A stretch of DNA of 64,000 nt from Cocos nucifera (Eukaryota > Streptophyta > Magnoliopsida > Arecales > Arecaceae). The notes under the pieces were generated by a model. It did no database searches. It saw only the letters and a list, made by a program, of their open reading frames with translations, and was not told the DNA's origin. Location: NCBI GenBank assembly GCA_006176705.1, contig QRFJ01005053.1, forward strand, positions 51,428 to 115,427, in the 5' to 3' direction. Position numbers and translations under genes: made by a program. This document shows positions 33,921-45,460 of the stretch, piece by piece; position 1 is the stretch's first letter; every line of letters begins with the position of its first letter.

Positions 33921-33946
33921 ATAAGGAGGCAGGTCCTTCTGAAGGT

Positions 33947-34549
33947 ATGCTCGTTATTGAGTCTAACTTTATGATTTCTTTTGCATCCAGTTGGGTGCTT
34001 GACTCTGGTTCTAGTGCTCATTTGTGCACTTCCATACAGGATCTTAAGGATAGCAGGAGGCTGAGGGATGGTGAGATGATTCTACGCATCGAAAATGAAG
34101 CAAGAGTTGCTATTGTGGCTATGGAAACATATCCTCTTCAACTACCATCTGGTTTAGACTTCATATTAAAGGATTGTTATTATGTGCCTGCAGCAAGCAG
34201 GAATTTGATTTCTATTTCATGCGAAGGCATTGACTATCAGGATACCTTTTCGTCAGTAGCTATGCTAAAATCCATCCGCATATTGCTTGCTATTGCAGTC
34301 TATTTCGATTATGAAATATGGCAAATGGACGTGAAAATGGCATTCTTAAATGGATACCTTGAGGAAGATATCTATATGGAACAGTCGCTAGGTTTCACAT
34401 CCAGTGATGCTGATCACAAAGTATGCAAGCTGCAAAGGTCCATATATAGAATTAAGCAAGCATCTTGGAGCTGGAATAGTCCATATATAGAATTAAGCTG
34501 CAAAGGTCCATATATATATGATCAAATTATTTGGTTTCATAAAAAATGA
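33947..34549 (+). pseudogene. In-frame protease-RT fusion created by deletion
   Basis: A 200-residue open frame begins with the protease motif WVLDSGSSAHLC (near 34000) and continues to RNLISIS. It then passes at about 34217 directly into the RT motif CEGIDYQDTF and QMDVKMAFLNGYLEED. In element 1 these points lie at about 5214 and 6720, so integrase and the first third of RT are missing. The RT end carries a short triplicated segment (TCCATATATAGAATTAAGC at 34440-34520). Catalytic Asp of both domains remains, but the RT palm is incomplete and YVDD lies beyond the stop. Confidence 0.85.
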
Positions 34550-35588
34550 GGAGGAACCATGTGTCTTCACAAAGGTCAGTGGGAGCGCTATTCTCTTCCT
34601 CATATTGTACGTGGATGATATCCTCCTTATTGGAAATGATATTCCCATGTTGACCATAGTTAAAATATAGTTATCCAAAGAATTCTTCATGAAAGACCTA
34701 GGAGAAGCATCGTTTATTCTAAGAATTAAGGTCTATAAAGATAGACCAAATAGGATGCTAGGACTTTCACAGAAGATGTATTTAGAGGAAGTGCTAAAGA
34801 GGTTTAGCATGGAAAACTCCAAGAGGGGTTTGGTACCCTTTCAGACATGGCATTCATCTTTCCAAGAAGATGTTCCCTAGCACACCTGAGGAGATAGAAT
34901 GCATGAGCAAGATCCCTTATGCCTCAGCAATAGGGAGCCTCATGTATGCCATATTATGTACACAACCTGATATAGCCCATGCTGTGAGTGTCACGAGCAG
35001 ATATCAGTCAAATCTAGACGAAGAACACTAGACTTCTATGAAATGTATCCTTAAGTACTTAAGAAGAACTAAGGATATGTTGTTGGTTTTTGGTAATTGT
35101 GAACTCCAAGTCTAGGGGTATACAGACTTGGATTTTTTGTCCAATGTAGATGATCGAAAGTCGACATCTGAAAGTTTATTTGTGTGTAATGGTGGTGCTA
35201 TCAGTTGGAAGAGTTCCAAGCAGACAGTGATAGCAGATTCCACTATGGAAGCAGAGTACATCGCTGCGTCAGAAGCTATAAGGAGGCATTCTGGTATAAA
35301 AAATTTTCCATAGAGATTGGAGTGATTCCATCAGATGCCATTCCTCTATACTGTGATAACAATGGTGCCATAGCCCTAGCTAAGGAGCCGAGGTCTCACC
35401 AAAAATCCAAGCACATCGAGTGGCGATACCACCTTATCCGTGATTACGTCGAGAAAGGTTACGTCGAGGTCAAGAGAGTCGACTCCGCAAACAATGCGGC
35501 AGACCCACTTACAAAGCCATTGGGACAGCAGAAGATTGAAGCCCACCTTGAGATGATGGAACTTAGAATTGTAGCCAATTGGCTTTAG
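34550..35588 (+). pseudogene. RT palm and RNase H of element 2, broken
   Basis: YVDDILLIGNDIP is readable near 34605, then KDLGEASFILRIKVY (34689). RNase H pieces follow: PYASAIGSLMYA, SNVDDRKSTSESLF, MEAEYIAASEA, LYCDNNGAIALAKEP and DPLTKPLGQQKIEAH to the stop at 35588. Several stops and at least three frameshifts occur. The polypurine tract that follows is degenerate (CACGTAGAAG). Confidence 0.85.
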
Positions 35589-35602
35589 GTCACGTAGAAG
35601 TT

Positions 35603-37761
35603 TGTTAGATATATGTGTCCTAGAATCTAGAATTGGCTGACACTTGTTATACACTCCTAAGAGTAAAATTATAATTTTGACTATAAATAAAAAATGAGTT
35701 ATTTTCTATCGTAATGTATATATAGTATCTATGATACATCACTTGAGTTAATGGCAATGATAATTCTTATTTTCAAGAGTTGAAAATTTAAGACATGGAT
35801 TTTCATTATTAACTCATAAAATACTCTTGAGCGTAGGATTATCATGAGGATGGTAATTGATTCGAAAGGTTGGTGTACAATCACTTCTTTATAGTAGATA
35901 AATCTTGAGTCTATGGTATAGAGACACCAGAGCGAGAGTATCAGTACTCGTTAGAGAATGAGGGCACTAAGTGTGACCACCTCGAGCAGTCATTAGGAAG
36001 TCTACCTTCTCGTCGATGACTAGCTCGAAGCTGCAGTGGTGTGTCTGGTTCTTTGACTATACCATGACTCGGTCTCCTAGCCATTCGAAATCCTGAGGTG
36101 TATGTTGGCTATAGCATGTTGATTGTAGGAATTGGATTGCCCCAAGAGAGAATCTATCTACCTCGGTAGATGAGGAGCAGCCCTATGATGATCATGAGAA
36201 TCAAATCCATAAGCCCATGGCCATGGCAAAGTGAAATAATAGAAAGAGTTTCTATTAAGGTTTTCACATTGGATTTGAATTGAATGATTAATTCATATGA
36301 TGGAAATTAGGGTTTGACGAGTTTACCTTAACCCTAATCCGACCGAGGCTAAGGATAGAAAAACTTAATCACACAGGTAACTACACCGAGAGGTTTGTTT
36401 TCAATCTTGATGGATTGCCACCATATACTGCTAGATGTCATTGCTGGATTTTGGAAGCAATTAGAATGATTTAGATGATCGATCATTCTAGTTGCCTAAA
36501 TCAGAAAAGTTCTGATCCATCGGAAGGTGTTTGAATGATGTCAATGATAGAGATCGCGACATATCTTATTATCATAAAGAACTGAACCTAGCTGGATCAC
36601 ACAAACAAGGGTTTGGATCTAGATATCATCAATTGGACTAACCCATTTCAATTGATTTGAATTAGATTCAATTTGGTTCAAGAAAATCATGCTAGCACAT
36701 GATTGAGTCTAATGTTCTTGTTTAACAATGATCAAAAATTGTCTCGACTGAGCCAAATATATTTGGACTAACTCAGGTACCTTTACATGGTCTGACCTGA
36801 GGTTGTCTAGCTCAGAAAAGGATTGTCTTAATTTATGAGATAAATTTCAGAGAACTTCTGCCATTTTTCATCATCTGCTAATTCTTATCTTTTAACTTTG
36901 GTCAAATTTTGACCTTTGACACTTAGACATTTGCCCATGTGTCATGCACCCATAGGAGAGTAGATGAGGATTTGTCCCTCTGCTTGAAGGAGGAAAGGAG
37001 GGGGCACATGCTTAGGGAGTGTGCATCCAAGGATAATGATGCCTGGAGTCCCATACAGATGATGTCACCTAAGAATGTTTGAGAGGGGCTCATATCTAAT
37101 TGGATCAGATGATGTCATCCCACCAATTAGATTTAGATCTAATTGTATGAAGTGATGTATTTGGCCGGCATGATGTGGCACTGCATGGCACAGCAAAGTC
37201 TATATAAACCCTGTCTGCACCTAGGTTTAAGAGAGTTCTCCCCTTGCCCATGCCATATAGCCCTCTCCCCTCATCTCCATGCCTACCTATAATCCTCTCT
37301 CTCCTCTCAATGCTCAAGAGGCCTTGGGCTTATGTTTGGTGCGATCCAGACAAGAGAAAGATGATAAGAAAGGAAGAAGGTAGCACTGCTGCAAGAGACG
37401 ACATTGGATCTTCAAAAATTATTTTGAAGATCTTCAAGATCAGATCCAGATCTGATCTTTGAGAAAAAGATTAAGAATGAGAAGATCTCAAGATCCTACT
37501 CGAGTGGATACTGGTAGAGGCCAGGTGATTGCGTGGCTGCATCCAGAACCTCAGGCAATCAGTAGGATCATCATAGGGTAATAAGATTACCCAAGAACAA
37601 AGTATAAATTAAATCTAATTTAATTATTTTATTAGATCCATCAAATCAAATCTGAAAACTATCAGATTTGATTTAGATCTGAGAAAATTTTTTTTGAAAT
37701 ATTTCTCTTGATCAAATCAGATATGAGCGAACCTGACCTGGGAAATAGGATTTTTCCTTCA
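35603..37761 (+). repeat. 3' LTR of element 2 (2159 bp, internally deleted)
   Basis: It runs from TGTTAGATATATGTGTCC to CCTTCA. It lacks two short blocks present in other copies, near 36057 (the GGTGCATCGACAGTTCACC block) and near 37060. In its first 150 bases it is closer to the 3' LTR of element 1 than to its own 5' LTR. Confidence 0.88.
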
Positions 37762-37944
37762 TAGTGTTGCGGTGGGAAAGCTGAAGGGCTATCTTCTCGA
37801 ACTCATTTCGAATTTAAAGAGCTTTGATGCCAGTGCGGTAAATACCAAAACATCTCATCCTGACGAGCATGAGAATCCAAAAAGAACTTTGATAGATGCA
37901 TCTATACTTCCTTTGAATTTCGAACTCGAGAGTGGGGAGACTAT
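37762..37944 (+). mobile_element. 3' internal tail of a family-C element
   Basis: Non-coding; it ends in AGTGGGGAGA followed by ACTAT and the LTR start, a polypurine-tract arrangement. It aligns with 10874-10958. Confidence 0.5.
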
Positions 37945-38925
37945 TGTTGGGGGTAAATCCGCTCCTGCCGATATTCGGCCAGATATCTGATCGCTGAATA
38001 ATCTCGTTCGGTAGTGATAACAAAGATTGAGCCTCCACTGAATTTGCAAGATCCCTCCGAACTTTACCCAGATGAGCTTGAATAATAGGGATGGCCGAGC
38101 TCCTCCATCCCAAGCAGTCAACCCTCTTTTGGTAGAACTTCCTCCAAACAAACTTTCACGCTCTATTGAGAGTTTCAGACTTCTCCTTCAGCCAGACTTC
38201 TCTACTAGTCGAACTCATTCCGAATTTCCTCTTCAGTCAGACTTCTCCACCTATCAAACTTCTTTCAAACTTCTCCTTCAGCTGGACTTCTCCATCAGTC
38301 GAACTCCTTTCGAACTTCTCCACCCATCGAACTTCTTCAAGATTTTTCCTTCGGTCGGACTTCTCCACCAGTCAAACTCCTCCTAGACTTCTCCTTTCGT
38401 CGAACTTCTTTCGAACTTCTTTAGACTGCCTAGAAAGATCTCAGCACCGACTCTTAATATGGTGAATAACGACTCATACACAGCTGATCTCGAGAACCTT
38501 CGAGCTCCTCTAGAACAACATTAGTGAGGGATGCTCTATCGCCTACAGCCATTCCATTCGAACTCCAGCTGATACGTCACAAGAATAGACACTACCCTTT
38601 ATAACAAACTCCACATGGCCCTGAATGGCCAACAACCAGGCGGTTACGGTTGTCACTATCACTTTGTTACAGGCTCCGCCTATATAAGAGACCCTCTAGA
38701 TATACTTTCTTCTTGAAACTCTTAATCTCTTTCTAAAAACTCTACTAAAATCTCTCTGAGCACTCCATTTTTATTGGTCGAAAGGGCTAACTTGATTGTC
38801 GGAGGGTCTTGCCGGAGCCACCACCCCCGACTCCAGACTAGACTTATTTTGTACGTCACCGACGACAACCTCACCTTCTCCGACTCTAGCCTTGATTCCA
38901 GTGATAATTAGATTTTATACCAACA
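37945..38925 (+). repeat. Family-C LTR, copy 2 (981 bp)
   Basis: It starts TGTTGGGGGTAAAT and ends ACCAACA. The middle (38110-38420) is a run of CTTC/GAACTTC-type units. A TATA box lies in CGCCTATATAAGAG (near 38680). The structure fits a Ty3-type LTR; its internal domain here is too short to prove the lineage. Confidence 0.7.
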
Positions 38926-39822
38926 GTCCCAAAATTCACTAGTGATATCTTGCAATATATGGTGGCAACCCATTAGAACTAAATACGAACCTCTCAGTAT
39001 AGGTACTTATGCGATTGAATTCTTTTATGATGATCACCGACAGGACTAGGGTTAGGTGAACTCGTCAAACCTAGCACACTATCACATGATTAAATCATTC
39101 GATTCGAGTTCGATGTGAAATCCTAATAGAAACCTCTTTTCTATTATTTTATACTGCCATTGCCATGGGCTTAAGGACTCGATCTCATGGTCATCATCGG
39201 GCTACTCCAACTCTACCGAGGTAAATAGATCCCCTATTGGTGCGATCCGATTCCTACAATGAACATGCTATAGCCAACAAACACCTTAAGATTCTGAATG
39301 GCTAGAAGATCAAGTTATGGTATAGTCAAACTATAATAAATTAAGATGAACTATCGATGCACCATAGGTTAAAGAACTAGACATACGGCTGCAACATCGA
39401 GCTAGTCATTAATGAGAAGGTAGACATTCTTATGATTGCTCGAGGTGGTCATGCTCAAGTACCCTCATTCTCACTGAGTACCTATACTCTCACTCTGATG
39501 TCTCCATACCATAGACTCAAGACTCATCTATCCTAAGGAACGATCATACATTGACCTTCTAAATCGATCATCATCCTTGTGATGATCCTATGATCGAAAG
39601 CAGTTTATAAATTAATAATGAAAATACAAGTCTTAAATTTTTAACTTTTTAAAATATGTATTATCATACTTATTAACTCAAAGGATATATCACAGATATT
39701 TTATACATAATATGATAGAAGAAAATAATCCTTTATTAATTTTAAGTCAAAATTACAAAAATGCTCCTAGAATATGTGTTATAAGTGTCAGTCAATCTGA
39801 CTTCTAGGGCACACATCTAACA
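38926..39822 (-). repeat. Family-A LTR fragment, reversed
   Basis: It is the reverse complement of the first 900 bases of the family-A LTR: CACTAGTGATATCTTGCAATATATGGTGGCAACCC mirrors the block near 8940, and it ends TCTAACA, the reversed LTR start. No internal sequence follows. Confidence 0.8.
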
Positions 39823-40160
39823 AAGGATTCATTTGAATTAATTTTCTAAATTTGATACATCTCTCATTTTGATTCATTCTTACATATTATTGATTTTGAT
39901 GATTTTTCAACATTTTCATATGCTTTTTGATGCTATCAAAAAGGAGGAGAGAAATGTGTATATACAATGAATTAATTCTTAAGATGCTCATTAATTTGAT
40001 ACTTTAAATCTTAATACTCATTGATTTGAATTGAGATATTAATTTGAAAGAGTATATGAAATATGTGAATGAACTAAATTTGTGCAATGAACTAAAGATT
40101 AATTAAGAACATTCATGAAGTATGCGTTCATGTATTTAATCTAGTACTTTATGATATATA

Positions 40161-43029
40161 TGTTGGGAAATGTATCCTAAAGCCAATCATCTAAGTTGTA
40201 GATGGTTGAACTAATTATAAATATATTTAAATTATTATAATAAATAAAATTATTATTTTAGCATTTTCATCATTTTTGTGTATCTTCCTATAGTGAACTC
40301 TTCTGTGATGAAGTTCTTAGGACTATTTAGACTTAACAAAAAAGGATTTATTATTTAATCCTTAAAACTTATTCACGATCAAATGCTACGTTTTTACCTA
40401 GGATGACAATGTATCAAGTATAGGTTGTTGTGTGCCATCTGCATTGATTATCCTCTTAACCAAGGAGTATGAAGTACTAGTATGGCATGCAGGTGAAGTA
40501 TAGGGGTATGTTTTACTGAACGTGACCCAACTGTGGAGCTCTCTACTATCAAGAGTTGCTTGCGAAGGATATGGATATAAGTGTCCCTTAGACCTGAGAT
40601 CACCATAGTGACTTGCAAGCAACTTACTGTACTTAGATGCTGAACTATCTAAATTTTTAATTCAGTAATGGAATATTACTAGGTGCAGTTAAGTACTTGT
40701 TTTGTTAGTGCATGAATTAAGATGGGATGGACCACTCCAATTGTTGGACTAGATGCATCACTGTTTTTCAATTTAGCAAAACCTCGGCCCAGGTGGTTCA
40801 TTCGATGAACACTGAATTTTGAAATACACTATAGATGATTTTATAGGTATGACAGTTAAATTCTGAGTCATCTTTTGAGCATTGAAGTCAAGGGGATGAA
40901 TTATATGATAACCATATGCTGTAGATTTATCAATGTTGCATTGGAACTTTTCGACCTATCTGGACGTTAGGTACCACTGCTAGATAGTCACATCGATTGG
41001 TACAGAAAATTAGTTTCAATGCTACCAACTTAAGATTTGAACCTATGAGATTACACACAATAGGAGTTCCTACCTAATCTGATGGCTGATCAAGAGTTTC
41101 AGTGGTCTGGAACTCTGTGATCAGGAGTCCCACTGGACTGAGACTTTGTGGCTAGGAGTCTCACTGGACTGGAACTCTGCCTTTGTAGGTTTCACTAGAC
41201 TAGGACTTTGAGTCCTACTTGTGTGAGACTCTATGATCAAGAGTCCCACTGGTTTGGAATTGTATGAGCATGACTTTCATTCGTTTGGGATACTTTGATC
41301 AAGAGTCCCACTAATTTGGGACTCTTTGATCAAGAGCTTTATGTTAATGGGACTCTATCTTCCCGACATCCATCCGATTGAAACTCTATATTTATTAAAG
41401 GATTAATTAGCAATTAGATTGCTAATTAGCTCAATTTGATTGAGCAATGAGGATTTGATTAAATTTGATTGAATTTGATTTGATTGGGTTTGATCCGATC
41501 AGGTCATGAGTTGACCTAATCGCTATGGGAGATTCGACCATGATTTGATCAGGGCCTAGATCTAATTAATTTTTAATTTATTAAAAATTAATTAGATTGG
41601 ATTAAGCCTAATTTTATTAGGTTTGATCTAGTCTAATTTGATCTGGAAAATTGGTTTCGTTGAAACTAATTTGGACCAATTCAAAGCTTGTTTGAATTTT
41701 GAATCCCTTGCGCCACCTTGACCTTTGACCACGCCATTCCTCACACAACCTTTTGGTTTTTTGTGAGAGTTTCTAACACCTAGAAGGTTTTTGCACCCCT
41801 TCTCATTTCTGCCTTTGATCTGGTCCAAATGTTGGACTAGTTCAAAACAAGTTGAATTTTGAATTCAACTTGAATTTGTTGAAACAACCTAACCTTCTCA
41901 TCCTTATCTATTCTCCATGCATCTCAATAATTTTTTGTCGCACATTTTCAAAGTTTTTGGGCATGGATGCATAGATGGAGAGTCCTTCTACATGTCAAAC
42001 ACCCTAGAGTGGCATTGGGAGGGTATAATGTCTTCACTTGAATTTTGAATTCAAGTGTTTTGGTTGAAACAAAATTCAAGTGTTTTGTTGAAACCATCTA
42101 ACCTCCCTCTCCTTATCCTATCTACATGCATTACACACTGAGTGTCTTCCATTTAAAATTGTTTTTCCTAGGCATGCATGGGTGTGCATGAAGCATCTAA
42201 AAGTGGTGCATGGAGGGGTTTCTGAGAGAGAGAAAAATTGAGTAGGGGTGCTTGTCATGGGCATGGAAAAGTCTAGCCAGTGAGAAAAGATTTTCTATGC
42301 CAACTTTTCATAACAAGCCTCTTTCTATTTATTTTTCTCTTTTAGTCATCCATTTAAAAAATATTTTGAGAATGGGTGTATAGTAGAGGGAGAGTCCCTT
42401 TATCTGTGAAAATTTGTTTCATGATAAAATTCTAAACAAAGAAGGCATGAGAGTATTTTTCGGGCATCAGGGTTTTTTGGGTGTGCAAAATCCTAGAGTT
42501 GGGACTTGGGGTTTGGGTGGAGATATTGAGCACTATGAGTGCCCGATTACCACCAAATTTGATATACCACCTCATCATCCTCTGAAGACCATCTTCCGAT
42601 TTTCTAGAGTATCTAAAAGATCGAGAAGAAGGCGGTTGATTGGATCAACCAAAATTAGTTATCAAAGGCTTCGGAGAAGAGCTAGCACTCAGGTGGAGCT
42701 GGTTGGGACTAAGAGCTCCATATGGACCATCCATAGAAGCCAGACAAGTGTGCAACTATAGTATAACATCATGGGCTTCCTTCTATAGATTCAGATCATG
42801 GAGATCATCTACCTGTGCATAGATATTATTTTCAGAACACAAGTCGGTTAGCAAATATGATTTAATCAATCATATTTAAATTTTTTATAACATATTAGCA
42901 TGTCTAGATCCTGAGTAGAGTTTTATGATTTGATCATAGCATGCTTAGAATTAATAGTAAATTAATTTTAACTTCTACTGCAATAAAATATTCAAAAATG
43001 CATGCTTTAACCCTGCTCATTTTCCAACA
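40161..43029 (+). repeat. Family-B solo LTR (2869 bp) with target duplication ATATA
   Basis: It starts TGTTGGGAAATGTATCCTAA and ends TTTTCCAACA. ATATA lies immediately before (40156-40160) and after (43030-43034). No internal sequence is present, so it is the product of recombination between two LTRs. Its length matches the complete LTR at 54892-57766 (2875 bp). Small open frames inside are incidental. Confidence 0.85.
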
Positions 43030-43409
43030 ATATATTAGCAAAATACATTGAAACATGTTATTTATTTTTATTGTATATATACTCAAAGTTTTATCATCAT
43101 CAAAAAAAAAGATTTTGATGATAAAAAAATATTGAATAAAAATATTACTAATCATGTGTTTCAAGATTGAATACAAGATTTCTCAAGTACTCACATTGAA
43201 GAAATTATCTTTGAAAGAAATTCTCTCGAGATGTTAAGCCTAAAGCACCTAAAAGAAAAAGTGTTCAAAAATTTGGATGGCTAGTTATAAAGAAAAATGA
43301 TGTTGAAAAGTTTAGTGCTGACCCACCCAAGAATTGAGCAAGCTATGCCACGTTACGCCCTTGATATGTTGGCTTGGCATGTAGCCTAGCCAGCTCGATT
43401 TAGATCTAA

Positions 43410-43628
43410 GCCAGCTCTCCCAGGATAGTAGAAAATATATTTTTCTATTCTACTATTTGAGTTAACTCGAATTGGATCCGAGCTAGCTCTCTTAAGGTAG
43501 CAGAAATACTATTTTTAATGTCTGTAGTTTGAGCCAGCTCGAGACAAATCCGAGCCAGCTCTTTCAAGATGATAGAAAACTAGTTTTTTGAATTTTACAG
43601 TTCAAGCCAGATTCGAAACCAAATTCAA
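43410..43628 (+). repeat. Three tandem 72-75 bp units in the SIRE-like LTR
   Basis: Units start at 43410, 43482 and 43554 with GCCAGCTCT or GCTAGCTCT and end in ATCCGA or similar; a partial fourth starts at 43629. They lie in the U3 part, upstream of the CACTATAAAA promoter. Confidence 0.8.
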
Positions 43629-44031
43629 GCCAGCTCTATCATCAAGCCAACTTTAAGTTAGATCCAAAGCCAGCTCGATGGTGTCTGACAGCCTTTAATG
43701 ACTAGTTTTTGCAACCTCTTCAATAGCTCTTTTTCATCTCCAACGGCTATTTCAGAGCTTCCAATGGCTAGAACTCACTCTCTAACCATCTTCAAGGATA
43801 TTTAAAAATGGAGAATCAATTTGAAAGTAAGATTAAGAGAAAAATCTTTTTTAAATTTGAGTGAGCTCCATTGCATATCATAAGAAGAGAGAAAAGAAAG
43901 AAATCAAGCTGTGAAATAAGAAAACTTTCAAGAGATATCTTGTCTAACATCTAGTACAATCACTCAAGCATCATTTGAAGAGAAGTGAAGCTTCAAAAGA
44001 GCATACATTCAATAACTTCTCCAAGCTTCAA

Positions 44032-44033
<2 letters not shown>

Positions 44034-44089
<56 letters not shown>
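44034..44089. repeat. AT dinucleotide microsatellite
   Basis: An uninterrupted (AT)n run of about 56 bases within the SIRE-like LTR. Confidence 0.95.
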
Positions 44090-44093
<4 letters not shown>

Positions 44094-44652
44094 GCTGAAC
44101 TTCTTCATCCTTATATTTTATTTTTTTATAAGTTTCTTTAGGAGAAAGAAATTTATGGTTTAGGTCGGTCCAAGCCCATAATTGGATATTATCTAGGTTT
44201 TGGTTGGTTGGCCTAAAAAATCAATTGGGTTTTAAATGAACCCGAAAAACTAATGAATTTCTGGTTGGTGCTCCTGTGAAAATCAACTAGATTTATTTGT
44301 GAGTTCGGCAAAACAAAATACACTATAATGAAAGGTAGATTATAGTAAAAATTCTAAGGAAAGCTTGGAGAGTGGACGTAAGGTGCGGAATTGCACCGAA
44401 CCACTATAAAACTTTATGTATTTATGTTGTGCCTTTGATTCTTTTCTTATTTATTTTATTATTTACTTGGATTAGTCTTTAAATTCCTGTATAACATTTG
44501 TATGTCTTGAATCTGCTGCTACTCATATTGTACTCATCTCTATCACATTACTTAGGTGAAAATTAAAGTACATACTTGTTTAGATTTTAAATTTGGTTAA
44601 AATTTTATAAGAACTCAATTCCCCCCTCTCTTGGGTTGCTACCTCTAGGCAA

Positions 44653-44740
44653 TAGAATAAGTTTAAGAACCACATGATAAATCCTTCTTTATTACTTTAG
44701 ATGTGGTTCTAAGGACTTTTATCATAATAATGGAGTTCTA
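44653..44740 (-). repeat. Family-B LTR fragment, reversed
   Basis: It mirrors 40290-40375 (GAATAAGTTT, ATAAATCCTT and GTTCTAAGGACTT blocks). Short and abruptly joined to family-A LTR sequence. Confidence 0.6.
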
Positions 44741-45321
44741 AGGATTCTCTTCCTCCCTCTCCATGCCATCTTCAGATCCTCTATCCCCTCTGCATGCCCA
44801 AGAAGCTTTGGGCTCGAGTTTGGTGTGATCCAAGCAAGAGAAAGGCGACAAGAAAGAAGAAAACAGCACTACTACAAGAGACAACACCCAATCTTCAAAA
44901 GGTGTTTTGAAGATCTTCATGATCAGATCCAGATCTGATCTTTGGAGTACAGATTGAGAAGGAGAAGATCTCCAGATCCTGATCGAGTTGATACCGGTAG
45001 AGGCTAGGTGCTTGCATAACTACATCCAGAACCTCAGATAAACATCAGAATCATCACAGGATAATAGGATTACCCATAACAAGGTACAATTAAATTAGAT
45101 TTAATTTAATTTATTTTTATTTTTATTTTATCATATCAATAAAATTAGACCTGAGGAGTCTTAGATTTGATTTGGATCTAAGAGAAAAAATTTTCGAAAT
45201 ATCCCTCTTGATCAAATCAGATCTGAATGAACTTGACTCAAAAAATAGGGTTTTTCCTTCACTTCCATCATTATAGATGTGTAGGCCCTTTCTGGGGTTG
45301 ATTGTTCTCGACTGGTTATAG
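44741..45321 (+). repeat. Family-A LTR end plus a scrap of leader
   Basis: 44741-45261 follows the last part of the family-A LTR (CCTCTCCATGCC to TTTTTCCTTCA). The next 60 bases match element 1 leader at 3567-3626, not the primer site, so the primer site and about 1.35 kb of leader are deleted. Confidence 0.75.
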
Positions 45322-45460
45322 TGTAGAAAATGGTGCAGGATTAAAGTATGCATTTTTAAATTTTTATTCGAATTAATCATGGCGTAAGCTAAAATTAATC
45401 AACTATTAATTCTATACATGCAGTGATCAGATCAACAAACCCTACTCAAGATCTAAACAT
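45322..45460 (-). repeat. Family-B LTR 3' end, reversed
   Basis: It mirrors 42890-43029 (GAAAATG, TTAAAGTATGCATTTTTAAA and CCCTACTCAAGATCTA). It is cut at 45460 by the next element. Confidence 0.7.

Larger units (their letters stand above)
28924..37761 (+). mobile_element. Family-A Ty1/copia element 2, lacking integrase
   Basis: It has a full 5' LTR (28924-31219), primer site (31222-31233), leader, gag, a protease-RT fusion, RNase H and 3' LTR (35603-37761). Relative to element 1, a deletion of about 1.5 kb removes everything between protease and mid-RT, including the whole integrase. The five bases before it (GAAGA) and after it (TAGTG) do not match, so there is no target duplication. It could not integrate on its own. 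Confidence 0.9.
39823..44652 (+). mobile_element. 3' end of a SIRE/Maximus-like copia element, with a nested solo LTR
   Basis: 39823-40160 and 43030-43115 are its 3' internal sequence, including a CTATCAAAAAGGAGGAG block and the polypurine region CATCATCAAAAAAAAAGA. The LTR 43116-44652 has hallmarks of SIRE-type LTRs: GAGAGTGGACGTAAGG and CCGAACCACTATAAAA near 44370-44410, and a CCCCCCTCTCTTGGGTTGCT end. No pol remains. The internal part is split by the solo LTR at 40161-43029. Confidence 0.7.
43116..44652 (+). repeat. 3' LTR of the SIRE-like element
   Basis: It starts at TGATGATAAA after the A-rich polypurine region and ends near GCTACCTCTAGGCAATA. Both ends are approximate by a few bases because the terminal bases are mutated. 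Confidence 0.65.

Noticed and set aside
37762..38925. Same breakpoint at both family-A/family-C junctions, suggesting a duplicated block
   Set aside because: Alignment shows that 37762 corresponds to about 10874 in the other copy, not to 10373, so the junctions differ. Only the neighbourhood is shared.
42414..42761. Open frame of 115 codons in the solo LTR
   Set aside because: It lies wholly inside an LTR, has no domain and is not kept in the related LTR at 54892-57766.
44034..44089. Long AT run as a possible origin or promoter
   Set aside because: It is a plain dinucleotide microsatellite inside an LTR.
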